Positions 15,839-21,155 of a stretch of DNA of 21,468 nucleotides are shown in pieces. Within the stretch, counting starts at the first letter, position 1, and each line of letters begins with the position of its first letter. Both the position numbers and the translations under genes were made by a program. The stretch comes from a virus, in the IMG/VR virus record IMGVR_UViG_3300014325_000049, positions 1-21,468 of that record; one strand, written 5' to 3'. The notes below the pieces were generated by a model. It saw only the letters and a list, made by a program, of their open reading frames with translations, did not search any database and was not told the origin of the DNA.

Positions 15839-17152
15839 TCACAATCTCAGGCAGAAGTCAGAGATGGCCCAGACCATGGCATCGGCCCTGTTCGGACTGG
15901 TTTCACCCATGAAGCCGTGCGTGGTGAAGCCATACAGCTCATCCTCCAACTGCGGGTGATTGCCCACCAACCGAACGCGACCGGTCTCCATCAAGCTGGA
16001 CACAGGCTCAGCTCGCACAGCCTTACCACGACTCGCGGTAACGGCTTTGAAAGGCGTCCGTGGGCGGGCGGATTGGATGACGTTTCTCACCATCGCCCCG
16101 CCGAAGTTCACTTCCGCGAGGACAGTATTTGCCTGATGGCGTTCGAAAGCCTGAGTGGCGACTTTCCCCCACGTCGCAGGGCCTGCTTTGCAGGTGCAGT
16201 CCTCGAGTACGTAGCCAACACCATCTGTTCCGAGACCGGCGACGATGATTCCGATCTCATCGTTATCGATATTGTCGGTGTCGTCGGCTCCGGAAGGATC
16301 GACGGCGACAACCACCCGGACCATATCCGGCAAATCATCGTTGATGACCCGCCAGCGTTCGAGGATTTCATCGACAAAGAGCGCATTCGGCGCTGACTCA
16401 CGAAACTCCCCATCCAGAAATCGCTTGCGCAGTCGGGCTGACAGCCCCTGTAGCGTCTTTAAGTAATCCGCCCCCAGATTGGCCTGGTTATCCCCGGGGT
16501 TGAGCTGCATCGAGGCGTAACGTTCCGGTTCTTCCAGGGGCTTCTTGGTCTCCGGATCCACCTTGGACTTGAAGACTTTGTAGCTCCAATGCCCTTTGTC
16601 CGGGGGGTTCTCGTCGTAATACATCTTCAGCGGTAGCGCGCGCTGGTCTCGAATGTTCTCGTGTACCAACTGCGCAAGCCGAGTCACTGCAATGTTGCGA
16701 GAGCTCCACGGAATCTGACTGCACTCATTGAGATGAATCGTGGCGTATTCATTGCCCAGGATCTTCTCAGTGCGTTCCTTGTCGTCCAATCCCCCAAACC
16801 AGTATTCACTGCCATTCGGAAACTGGGCATAGAGGTCTGTCTTGTTCAGCTCGTACGGTGTGTCGGGAAAACATAGCTTCATCACCTTGGGAAAGGTGTC
16901 GAGCACGATGCTGCTCTTGATGTGTCCCAACCGGTAACGCAATGAGACGTGACGGCTTCCGGAAGCCTTGAGAGCGCGTACACAGATAGCCCGCACGATA
17001 AGGAAGGTCTTTCCCGATCGGCTGCCTCCGAACAGCATGATGTGCTGAGCGGGGCTTGCGAGGAGTCGGTTAGCCTCCTCCTGTTTGGGCGTGAGACTAA
17101 AGGTCGGCGTCGGTATTGGTGATCGTGATGGACGTGGCGCCGGAATGTTCAC
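15839..17152 (-). CDS. Terminase large subunit (packaging ATPase/nuclease)
   Basis: This is a 437-residue terminase large subunit that pumps DNA into the prohead and cuts it. The ATPase part has Walker A GGSRSGKT (42-49) and a Walker B strand ending in the catalytic acid, YATIHLNE (136-143). The C-terminal RNase-H-like nuclease shows the first acid in VVAVDPSGADD (D285), a second in LAEVNFGG (E347) and a third in NRADAMVWA (D424). The start is GTG 17152, 56 nt inside the preceding small-subunit gene, so the two are translationally linked. A headful (pac) mechanism is likely by similarity of the gene set to P22, but this is inference. The order terS-terL-portal matches P22 genes 3-2-1. Confidence 0.95.
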   Translation of the reverse strand: MNIPAPRPSRSPIPTPTFSLTPKQEEANRLLASPAQHIMLFGGSRSGKTFLIVRAICVRALKASGSRHVSLRYRLGHIKSSIVLDTFPKVMKLCFPDTPYELNKTDLYAQFPNGSEYWFGGLDDKERTEKILGNEYATIHLNECSQIPWSSRNIAVTRLAQLVHENIRDQRALPLKMYYDENPPDKGHWSYKVFKSKVDPETKKPLEEPERYASMQLNPGDNQANLGADYLKTLQGLSARLRKRFLDGEFRESAPNALFVDEILERWRVINDDLPDMVRVVVAVDPSGADDTDNIDNDEIGIIVAGLGTDGVGYVLEDCTCKAGPATWGKVATQAFERHQANTVLAEVNFGGAMVRNVIQSARPRTPFKAVTASRGKAVRAEPVSSLMETGRVRLVGNHPQLEDELYGFTTHGFMGETSPNRADAMVWAISDFCLRL

Positions 17153-17426
17153 GCTGTTGTACGTCCTTCCAGCCCAGTTGCTTCAAACTGAAGATCGCCA
17201 TGGTGCAGTTCACATCGCCCTTGAGTGCTTTGGACTCCAGCGCGAATTCTTTCTTGGCGATGCACGCTTTTAGAGCGTCGGATAATTCTTCCATTGCATA
17301 GAGCTGGTCGCGACTGATACCTCGGGTATAGGCGAACTCAGCAACGATGGGAATATCTGTGTTTTCAACGTATTGAAAGAACTCTTCACAGAGTGCTTCT
17401 CGGTCCCATTCACGCGGGCGAGCCAT
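17097..17426 (-). CDS. Terminase small subunit-like protein
   Basis: This is a 109-residue protein. It begins MARPREWDREALCEEFFQYV and contains a helix-turn-helix-like stretch (IVAEFAYTRGISRDQLYAME, residues 27-46). Helical KKEFALESKALKGDVN follows and then LKQLGWKDVQQREHSG. The last motif, a Trp-Lys-Asp near the C-terminus of a helical domain, is common in phage small terminase subunits (…LG(W/Y)KD…). These recognise the packaging site and hand DNA to the large subunit. It lies immediately upstream of the large subunit, overlapping it by 56 nt. Length is at the short end for the family. Identity is inferred from context plus motif. Confidence 0.8.
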   Translation of the reverse strand: MARPREWDREALCEEFFQYVENTDIPIVAEFAYTRGISRDQLYAMEELSDALKACIAKKEFALESKALKGDVNCTMAIFSLKQLGWKDVQQREHSGATSITITNTDADL

Positions 17427-17826
17427 CGGCTACTCCACACACATCCGCTTCTCGACAAATGAGGTGCGTCTTGCCCTCGATCATCACGTCCTGGAATTGA
17501 TAGCCCTGGCCATCGAATACGTTGAGTCCCCCGAGTTCTACGATATCCCCGGGTTTCACTTCGGTGGGCACGAAGGTCAGGGTGTCCTGGTAGCCGCAGC
17601 GTTGACGGTTACCTTCCTTGGTCGTGGTGTAGCGCCAGCGTTTCTGATAGCAACCGGGACCGATGGCTTTGACGATTCCGCGTAAGGGTCTGCCGAAGCG
17701 GACGAGGTCGATGACGTGACTGGGTTGCCAGTCGATGGGTTCGAGCAGAATGTTGTCGCGGAGCATCCGGAGCGTTTCCCCGGGAGCGACAATATCGACA
17801 ATTTTCCGTTCAAACGGGAGGGTCAC
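17410..17826 (-). CDS. GroES-like (Cpn10-fold) phage protein
   Basis: This is a 138-residue protein with the layout of a co-chaperonin: LRDNILLEPIDW (22-33), RGIVKAIGPG (49-58), a 25-residue insertion rich in K, R and Y, then FVPTEVKPGDIVELGG (85-100), GYQFQDVMIEGKTHLICREA (108-127) and DVCGV. Cpn10 proteins show the same order (LxDRV...GxVxAVGxG...VKxGDxVxF...Y...EexxImxExDIxAiv). The position equivalent to the mobile GroEL-binding loop (about 33-48, QPSHVIDLVRFGRPLR) is present but not of the usual IVL type. GTG 17826 overlaps the stop of a 34-aa gene (GTGA). It overlaps the small terminase gene by 17 nt. Help in folding capsid with host GroEL, as T4 gp31 does, is the natural hypothesis. 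A general beta-barrel role is also possible. Confidence 0.72.
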   Translation of the reverse strand: MTLPFERKIVDIVAPGETLRMLRDNILLEPIDWQPSHVIDLVRFGRPLRGIVKAIGPGCYQKRWRYTTTKEGNRQRCGYQDTLTFVPTEVKPGDIVELGGLNVFDGQGYQFQDVMIEGKTHLICREADVCGVADGSPA

Positions 17827-17927
17827 TTCGCTTTGGGCTTCTGTTTGGTCGCGCGGTACTGCTCATAACTCTGTTTCTTGGGTGCCTTGGCGCCCATAAG
17901 CTCGGCGAGGGATGTTGCTTTGGCCAT
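17823..17927 (-). CDS. Small basic peptide (34 aa)
   Basis: The short frame from ATG 17927 encodes MAKATSLAELMGAKAPKKQS followed by a Y-E-Q-Y-R and K-rich end (34 residues). It is strongly basic at the C-terminus. The stop overlaps the GTG of the GroES-like gene (GTGA), which argues for real translation. It lies directly downstream of the ops-like leader. The ribosome binding site is weak. It could be a leader peptide that couples translation to the next gene, or a small protein in its own right. Confidence 0.5.
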   Translation of the reverse strand: MAKATSLAELMGAKAPKKQSYEQYRATKQKPKAK

Positions 17928-17931
17928 AAGA

Positions 17932-17962
17932 GTGGCTGCCGCCCTGCAACGCAAGGCTACCG
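17932..17962 (-). promoter_or_regulatory. JUMPstart/ops-like leader downstream of the RfaH-like gene (candidate)
   Basis: Read on the minus strand, the 67-nt gap between the RfaH-like gene and the 34-aa gene contains CGGTAGC (17962-17956). Eleven nt later it has GGGCGGCAGC (17944-17935). E. coli JUMPstart elements, as I recall them, have GGTAGC, about 10 nt, then GGGGCGGTAGCGTG (the ops part in bold reading is GGCGGTAGCGTG). The first block matches seven consecutive ops bases. The second block, extended to GGCGGCAGCCAC, matches 8 of 12. RfaH pauses RNA polymerase at ops and loads there. CGGTAGC occurs once more on this strand, inside the tailspike-like gene, so the motif alone is not significant. 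Its location between the two genes is what makes it notable. Confidence 0.4.
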
Positions 17963-17994
17963 GAAGCGGAACCTAATGCAGATGTTGGAAAAGT

Positions 17995-18501
17995 TCAAGA
18001 GGCACTCTTCAATTCTATGACGTGTTCCGGAAGTTGAATCGATCGCTCCTGACCCAGGATATCAAGCAGAACGAGTACGCGAGCTTCCCCACACTCGCGG
18101 ACGAAGATCGCTTCAACACCTTCGAAGGGTCCTTCTTTCACTCGGACACGATCATTTCGTTTCGGCCATGTTTGAGGGCCTGAGTGTAAACCGCGAGCGT
18201 CCGCACGTCTCTTGAGCTGTTCGATAACCCGCGGGGGTACGACTGCGTAATCCTCCCCAAACCGCACAACGGATAGCACTCCACGGGTGGACCGAACGGG
18301 ATGAAGCGATTGTTCTCCGCATCGAATTGCAACAAATAGGTAACTGGGGAACAGTGGAACGACAGTAACCGTACGTTGGTCGAGTCGCCTAACCCGTTTG
18401 ATCCATCGAGGGAAATAGGCTTCGTATCCTTGTTGCTCAAGGTGGTCATAGCTTTGTTGCTCGGCATTGGTCTTGGTGCGCAGCAGGTACCAGCGGTTCA
18501 T
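17995..18501 (-). CDS. RfaH/NusG-family transcription antiterminator
   Basis: This is a 168-residue protein aligning along its whole length with E. coli RfaH (162 residues). The NusG N-terminal domain is clear: WYLLRTKTNAEQQSYDHLEQ (4-23), PLFPSYLFV (49-57), STRGVLSVVRFGEDYAVVPP (71-90). A KOW-bearing C-terminal domain follows (DRVRVKEGPFEGVEAIF, 117-133; GEARVLVLLDILG). By this alignment the RfaH residues K10, H20, Q24, T72 and R73, which contact the ops element or polymerase, are present at the same numbers; R23 is Q. RfaH-type factors bind paused polymerase and suppress termination over long operons. The gene overlaps the nuclease-like gene by ATGA and sits just before the packaging and virion operon, where a lambda Q-type regulator would sit. 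A late-gene role is inferred. Confidence 0.88.
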   Translation of the reverse strand: MNRWYLLRTKTNAEQQSYDHLEQQGYEAYFPRWIKRVRRLDQRTVTVVPLFPSYLFVAIRCGEQSLHPVRSTRGVLSVVRFGEDYAVVPPRVIEQLKRRADARGLHSGPQTWPKRNDRVRVKEGPFEGVEAIFVRECGEARVLVLLDILGQERSIQLPEHVIELKSAS

Positions 18502-18911
18502 ACGGTCTCTACGGTGATGCCGAGGGAATGTTGAAGCTCGTCACGCTTCACCGCCCAATCCTTCGTAACCATCCCTTTCGTGTCAATCCAGCGAATGGAT
18601 AAATCATTCTCGATTCGCATGAAGTCGATTCGCAGCGATCGCTTACCACTGGGTAAGGGAATGGTGACTTCACACGCAAATCCCCGAATCTCCCCCGCCG
18701 CCTTCAACAATACAAGCTGTTTGTAGTAGTCAGCTTGCTTCTTGCTGGGGAACTTACGGCCGTCCACTTCGACGGGGATGTTGCGATACTTCGCCTGACG
18801 GGCATGACCGCCGAGACGGGCAATCTCCACTTTGCGCTCCGGGGAGATATTGCGCGGGTCCTGCCGGCGCAGCACCTCACGCAGTTGCTCTTCGGTCCAG
18901 TGCAGGTTCAT
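18498..18911 (-). CDS. DUF1064-like phage nuclease (PD-(D/E)XK type)
   Basis: This is a 137-residue protein matching the DUF1064 family of phage endonuclease-like proteins. It has KYRNIPVEVDGRKFPSKKQA (41-60), a helix YYKQLVLLKAAGEI, and then the nuclease core: LRIDFMRIEN (D96), IRWIDTKGM (D110-x-K112) and a final K/R-rich helix (TKDWAVKRDELQ). In many members an E follows SKK; here it is Q59, so metal binding at that point may differ. The N-terminal 35 residues (EEQLREVLRRQDPRNISPE) are an extra helical segment. It overlaps both neighbours by ATGA (54-aa gene before, RfaH-like gene after). A role in recombination, DNA repair or processing before packaging is inferred. Confidence 0.75.
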   Translation of the reverse strand: MNLHWTEEQLREVLRRQDPRNISPERKVEIARLGGHARQAKYRNIPVEVDGRKFPSKKQADYYKQLVLLKAAGEIRGFACEVTIPLPSGKRSLRIDFMRIENDLSIRWIDTKGMVTKDWAVKRDELQHSLGITVETV

Positions 18912-19072
18912 GACTTGGGTTCCTTGTGAGCGAGCACGAGGCGGAATCGTTCGATCTCGTTACGGCGTATGAGTTGTTCGGGTGTGGGTGCCTGCGGTCC
19001 GCGTTGCTGCCATTCCTTGAACCAATCAGAGGACTTCCAGGGGCTTCTGGCTCTGCGACCCAGGCGCCTCAC
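18908..19072 (-). CDS. Small basic hypothetical protein (54 aa)
   Basis: The frame starts at GTG 19072, which overlaps the stop of the 126-aa gene (GTGA). It ends in an ATGA overlap with the nuclease-like gene. It encodes MRRLGRRARSPWKSSDWFKE, then a proline-rich bend (QAPTPEQ) and a helix RRNEIERFRLVLAHKE. The start is very Arg-rich, so nucleic-acid contact is possible. The overlaps on both sides are the main evidence that it is a real gene. No family recognised. Confidence 0.6.
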   Translation of the reverse strand: MRRLGRRARSPWKSSDWFKEWQQRGPQAPTPEQLIRRNEIERFRLVLAHKEPKS

Positions 19073-19449
19073 GTGCTCACCTTGCGCAAATGCGCATTGG
19101 CTGCTTCCTGGGCTTTCTCAAAGCTCTCCAGGCCTATCGCAATCTGTCTGAACCAATGGTCGGGTACGAGTCGCCAGACTTCATACGTGGTCTTTCCACT
19201 GACAGTGACTTTGGAGCAGGAGTAACGACCGCAGGTGGTTTTGACTCCCGTGGCTCCCTTGGCGGGTTTTTCCCATTCGAGACTTGGGAGCACGCGAGCA
19301 GGCGAAGTGTTTTCCACCACTGCCTCAACCTTCGCGAGGGAAGCGTGACTTGTTCTTTTGGCATGTTTCTCCAGAATGGCCAGCATGTCTGCTTGAGAGA
19401 CCTCTTTTTGAGGGCCTTTCATCGGCTGATAAGGCATTTCACGACTCAT
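19069..19449 (-). CDS. Hypothetical protein (126 aa)
   Basis: This is a 126-residue protein with AAGGA seven or eight nt before ATG 19449. The N-terminal third is helical and basic (VSQADMLAILEKHAKRTSHA). The C-terminal part holds a small beta-alpha unit: TTCGRYSCSKVTVSGKTTYE, then WRLVPDHWFRQIAIGLESFE and AQEAANAHLRK. This second part resembles short DNA-associated or AP2-like modules (Y-x-C-x-x-V, a strand pair and a helix), but the similarity is weak. It shares its start with the stop of the 50-aa gene and its stop with the start of the 54-aa gene. Function unknown. Confidence 0.7.
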   Translation of the reverse strand: MSREMPYQPMKGPQKEVSQADMLAILEKHAKRTSHASLAKVEAVVENTSPARVLPSLEWEKPAKGATGVKTTCGRYSCSKVTVSGKTTYEVWRLVPDHWFRQIAIGLESFEKAQEAANAHLRKVST

Positions 19450-19598
19450 GGCACGATCCTTGCTAACATTGCCGACATGGAGGCCCTGATCAAACTGTTA
19501 CTGGCGCATCCGGAGCGCTTTGCTCGAAGCGAGGTGCCATGCTGTCTGTGGGGATTGTTGGATTTCATGGAAGCTTCTCGATCAAATTCGCTGCTCAT
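19446..19598 (-). CDS. Small hypothetical protein (50 aa)
   Basis: The frame from ATG 19598 encodes MSSEFDREASMKSNNPHRQH and a basic, S/A/R-rich end (SLRAKRSG, then SLIRASMSAM). CCGGAG stands 6 nt before the ATG, a good ribosome binding site. The stop overlaps the next gene by ATGA. The frame is open for a further 30 or so codons upstream without an ATG or GTG, and that stretch (PEYRQWIDPDGKG) reads like protein. The gene could therefore be the remnant of a longer one that has lost its beginning. Low complexity and lack of a known family limit confidence. Confidence 0.5.
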   Translation of the reverse strand: MSSEFDREASMKSNNPHRQHGTSLRAKRSGCASNSLIRASMSAMLARIVP

Positions 19599-19914
19599 CA
19601 AATACTCCGGACAAACTCCAACCCCTTTCCCGTCTGGATCTATCCACTGACGGTACTCAGGTGCCCTCGCCTGTTCAGCGCCCCTTGCGGGGTTCCACTA
19701 CGACCAGGATGCAATTGGGTCAGCAGAGCCTGGAATTCAGCCTTTGGTGTCTAGTTACCTAGCTCCATCGACAGGGACGACATTGCGTCCAACCAAACGT
19801 ATTCCGGTCGCCACCTTGAAAGCCGATCAAAACTGATAGAGAATGCCTATCGCGGATTGCACGTTGATAGACGACACCAGAACCCCCGGATGGCTTTCCT
19901 CCACCGGGGGTTTT
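19599..19914. other. Region without a supported gene
   Basis: No convincing gene was found on either strand. It carries the plus-strand terminator near 19881 and a short stem GATAG...CTATC (about 19836-19852) just before it. A 19-codon minus-strand GTG frame at 19755-19814 and protein-like pieces after it are interrupted by stops and shift frames, which could reflect a decayed gene. Otherwise I see nothing here. Confidence 0.5.
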
Positions 19915-19915
19915 T
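19881..19915 (+). terminator. Rho-independent terminator
   Basis: AACCCCCGG (19881-19889) pairs perfectly with CCGGGGGTT (19904-19912). A possible inner TGG/CCA pairing exists, and the hairpin is followed by TTTTTC on the plus strand. It is a strong intrinsic terminator for rightward transcription. On the minus strand it lies directly after the stop of the winged-helix gene, but there it is followed only by TTCTGG, so it would be weak for leftward transcription. No rightward gene that it would serve was found. Confidence 0.8.
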
Positions 19916-20220
19916 CATTTCCACTCCAATCGGTATTCCCACAAGCCCTTACGAGCTTCGCCACGACGACGACGCTCGATGATGAATCCACCAAACTTGG
20001 GCTTGCGAAGGTCTCTCAGACGGGCACTGATAGCGGCTTCGGAACTATCGCCGGTGTGTGCGGCGATCTCTCCGAGCGTGTACCAGCCCCCTTTACACAT
20101 CACTCCAAATACCCGCTTGAGCTGACCGCTCAGACGCTGGTAGTCCAGCTTCGGGTCGTAGGTGATTCCATCGAAAGTGGCCTGGCGCAGACATTCCTGG
20201 ATCAGGTCTATCTGCGTCAT
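19915..20220 (-). CDS. Winged-helix (HTH) phage protein
   Basis: This is a 101-residue protein from ATG 20220 (MTQIDLIQECLRQATFDG); the upstream in-frame ATG at 20268 lacks a ribosome binding site and adds atypical residues. It has DYQRLSGQLKRVFGVMCKGG, then a winged helix: WYTLGEIAAHTGDSSEAAIS (recognition helix SEAAISARLRDLRK) and the wing KFGGFIIERRRRGEARKGLW, closing in EYRL. This matches a common family of small phage HTH proteins. I recall them mostly among replication or ninR-like gene clusters, without a firm function. It is the first gene of the leftward block after the control region. DNA binding is supported by the fold; the target is unknown. Confidence 0.75.
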   Translation of the reverse strand: MTQIDLIQECLRQATFDGITYDPKLDYQRLSGQLKRVFGVMCKGGWYTLGEIAAHTGDSSEAAISARLRDLRKPKFGGFIIERRRRGEARKGLWEYRLEWK

Positions 20221-20286
20221 GAAGGGTGCCCCCAGCCGATGGGAAGCGTTACACTGCTCCCATAACAACTAAACACAGGGAACGTG

Positions 20287-20430
20287 ATGGCGAAAAAAGC
20301 GATTCTTGTCCTATCCCTGCTCGGCAGCATCGCTCTCGTTGTCTTTTTCTGCTGGCGGCTCACCGATGTTTCTCCCCATCGCGGCGCCAGCTCCGTGCTG
20401 AAGCTGACGACTCCTAAGGAGTCCAAATGA
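20287..20430 (+). CDS. Small single-pass membrane peptide (47 aa)
   Basis: A plus-strand frame starts at ATG 20287 with AGGGA seven nt upstream. It encodes MAKKAILVLSLLGSIALVVF, then FCWRL and a polar tail (TDVSPHRGASS...PKESK). One hydrophobic segment of about 19 residues (6-23) after two lysines predicts an N-in membrane anchor or an uncleaved signal. It lies convergent to the cro-like gene and divergent from the winged-helix gene, so it is transcribed against its surroundings. A superinfection-exclusion, lysogenic-conversion or host-membrane role fits such prophage morons, but this is inferred. Confidence 0.6.
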   Translation: MAKKAILVLSLLGSIALVVFFCWRLTDVSPHRGASSVLKLTTPKESK

Positions 20431-20474
20431 TCTAGGGAGTTATGTTGCCTTGCGCTTGCGATCGACTCCTTGTT

Positions 20475-20493
20475 TGTTACCATGTCAGTAACA
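20475..20493. promoter_or_regulatory. Operator-like site A
   Basis: TGTTACCATGTCAGTAACA has the same 8+3+8 layout as the sites at 20725, 21291 and 21315. It sits just past the end of the cro-like gene. Its outer arms (TTGTTAC/GTAACAA) form a perfect inverted repeat. No T run follows, so it is unlikely to be a terminator. A repressor binding site is inferred from the repeats alone. Confidence 0.5.
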
Positions 20494-20496
20494 AGA

Positions 20497-20715
20497 CTAA
20501 TTACGAGTGGACGACTGGCCCCAAATATCGGGGCGTAACGATTCCAGAGGGATGCGGCGACCACTTTGCTCATGTAGCGTTTTGGCCATCGCAGGCCCCG
20601 GCGGCTTGATGCCGTAGTGCAGTTGCGCCAGGTAATTGGCAGTCGTTCCACATCGGGCGGCGAACTCGCGTCGCTCGGCGGGCTTCATTGCATCGAGGAA
20701 CTTTCGAAGATCCAT
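20497..20715 (-). CDS. Cro/YdaS-like HTH regulator
   Basis: This is a 72-residue protein starting MDLRKFLDAMKPAERREFAA. I chose ATG 20715 because family members begin with M-D-L and the longer frame runs back through the promoter. The HTH is RREFAARCGTTANYLAQLHYG followed by PPGPAMAKTLHEQ and the closing IPLESLRPDIW. The pattern GTSxxYLxQLxxGxRxPSxxLA...L-R-P-D matches the YdaS/Cro antitoxin-like family, which acts as Cro in several lambdoid prophages. It diverges from the repressor-like gene at 20810. The -10 box of its promoter ends about 7 nt before the ATG, so the mRNA may be leaderless. It probably represses the opposing gene and balances the lytic switch (inferred). Confidence 0.8.
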   Translation of the reverse strand: MDLRKFLDAMKPAERREFAARCGTTANYLAQLHYGIKPPGPAMAKTLHEQSGRRIPLESLRPDIWGQSSTRN

Positions 20716-20722
20716 GCCTGGA

Positions 20723-20752
20723 AGTATAACCACCATGGTAATAGGACCGCAA
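20723..20752 (-). promoter_or_regulatory. Leftward promoter of the cro-like gene
   Basis: On the minus strand TATACT (20728-20723) is a good -10 box with TTGCGG (20752-20747) 18 nt upstream as a weak -35. Only seven bases separate the -10 from ATG 20715, so transcription would start at or one base before the A of ATG and give a leaderless or nearly leaderless mRNA. Operator B covers the -10 and spacer. Confidence 0.6.
20725..20743. promoter_or_regulatory. Operator-like site B over the leftward promoter
   Basis: Read on the minus strand it is TATTACCATGGTGGTTATA, the best copy of the repeated 19-bp operator. It is a near-perfect inverted repeat of TATTACCA and TGGTTATA around TGG. It overlaps the -10 and spacer of the cro-like gene promoter, so a bound protein would block that promoter. 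Confidence 0.6.
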
Positions 20753-20757
20753 GCAGC

Positions 20758-20792
20758 TATTACCGGAACGCTCATTTCGCTAAATGGTAATA
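20758..20792. promoter_or_regulatory. Operator half-site pair C/D
   Basis: TATTACCG (20758-20765) and TGGTAATA (20785-20792) are half-sites of the same operator facing each other, 19 nt apart. Their partner half-sites are poor. They stand before the repressor-like gene, where its rightward promoter should lie, and so may serve autoregulation. I found no convincing -35/-10 pair for that promoter. Confidence 0.45.
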
Positions 20793-20809
20793 GCCTCCAC
20801 GATTTACGG

Positions 20810-21154
20810 ATGGAGGACGTTTATTCCACCCGCAGGAAAAACCTGCAGCAGCTGTGTGTACAGCGCCACGAAGGCAATCAATCAGCCATGGGACGGGATT
20901 TAGGAATCGAGCCTAATCTGGTGAACCGCTGGCTTCGGGGAACCAAGCAGATCGGCCCAGAAGTGGCCCGGGACGTAGAGAAAAACTACAAATTGGAGAA
21001 GGGTTGGATGGATCACATACACCCATCGGACGAAGAGTCCGCTCTCATCCAGGCGTATAGGAACGCCACCGATGACCGCCGCACTGCCGTAAAACTGCTC
21101 CTCGAGCTTCAGGCCGTAGCGCCCAATCAGGGTTTGAGCCGGTCACGGACCTGA
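20810..21154 (+). CDS. HTH repressor-like regulator (CI-type candidate, no peptidase domain)
   Basis: I start this protein at ATG 20810 (MEDVYSTRRKNLQQLCVQRH), giving 114 residues; the longer frame reads back through the operators and the cro-like gene. The Cro/CI-type HTH is at about 10-50: NLQQLCVQRHEGNQSAMGRD, LGIEPNLVNRWLRGTKQIGP. Then come EVARDVEKNYKLEKGWMDH and a final helix EESALIQAYRNATDDRRTAV. The K-L-x-x-G-W-M/L-D element after the HTH is typical of phage repressors. There is no S24 autocleavage domain, so SOS-type self-cleavage is not expected. It diverges from the cro-like gene and is flanked by operator-like sites on both sides. Roles of repressor and Cro could be swapped, but layout and length favour this assignment. 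Confidence 0.8.
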   Translation: MEDVYSTRRKNLQQLCVQRHEGNQSAMGRDLGIEPNLVNRWLRGTKQIGPEVARDVEKNYKLEKGWMDHIHPSDEESALIQAYRNATDDRRTAVKLLLELQAVAPNQGLSRSRT

Positions 21155-21155
21155 T

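Noticed and set aside
19477-19650. Plus-strand frame of 57 codons (MEALIKLLLAHPERF...)
   Set aside because: It reads fairly protein-like, but it has no ribosome binding site and lies antisense to the 50-aa gene, which has one and is coupled to the next gene.
19755-19814. Minus-strand 19-codon GTG frame (MATGIRLVGRNVVPVDGAR)
   Set aside because: Too short, alternative start, no clear ribosome binding site; mentioned only as a possible remnant.
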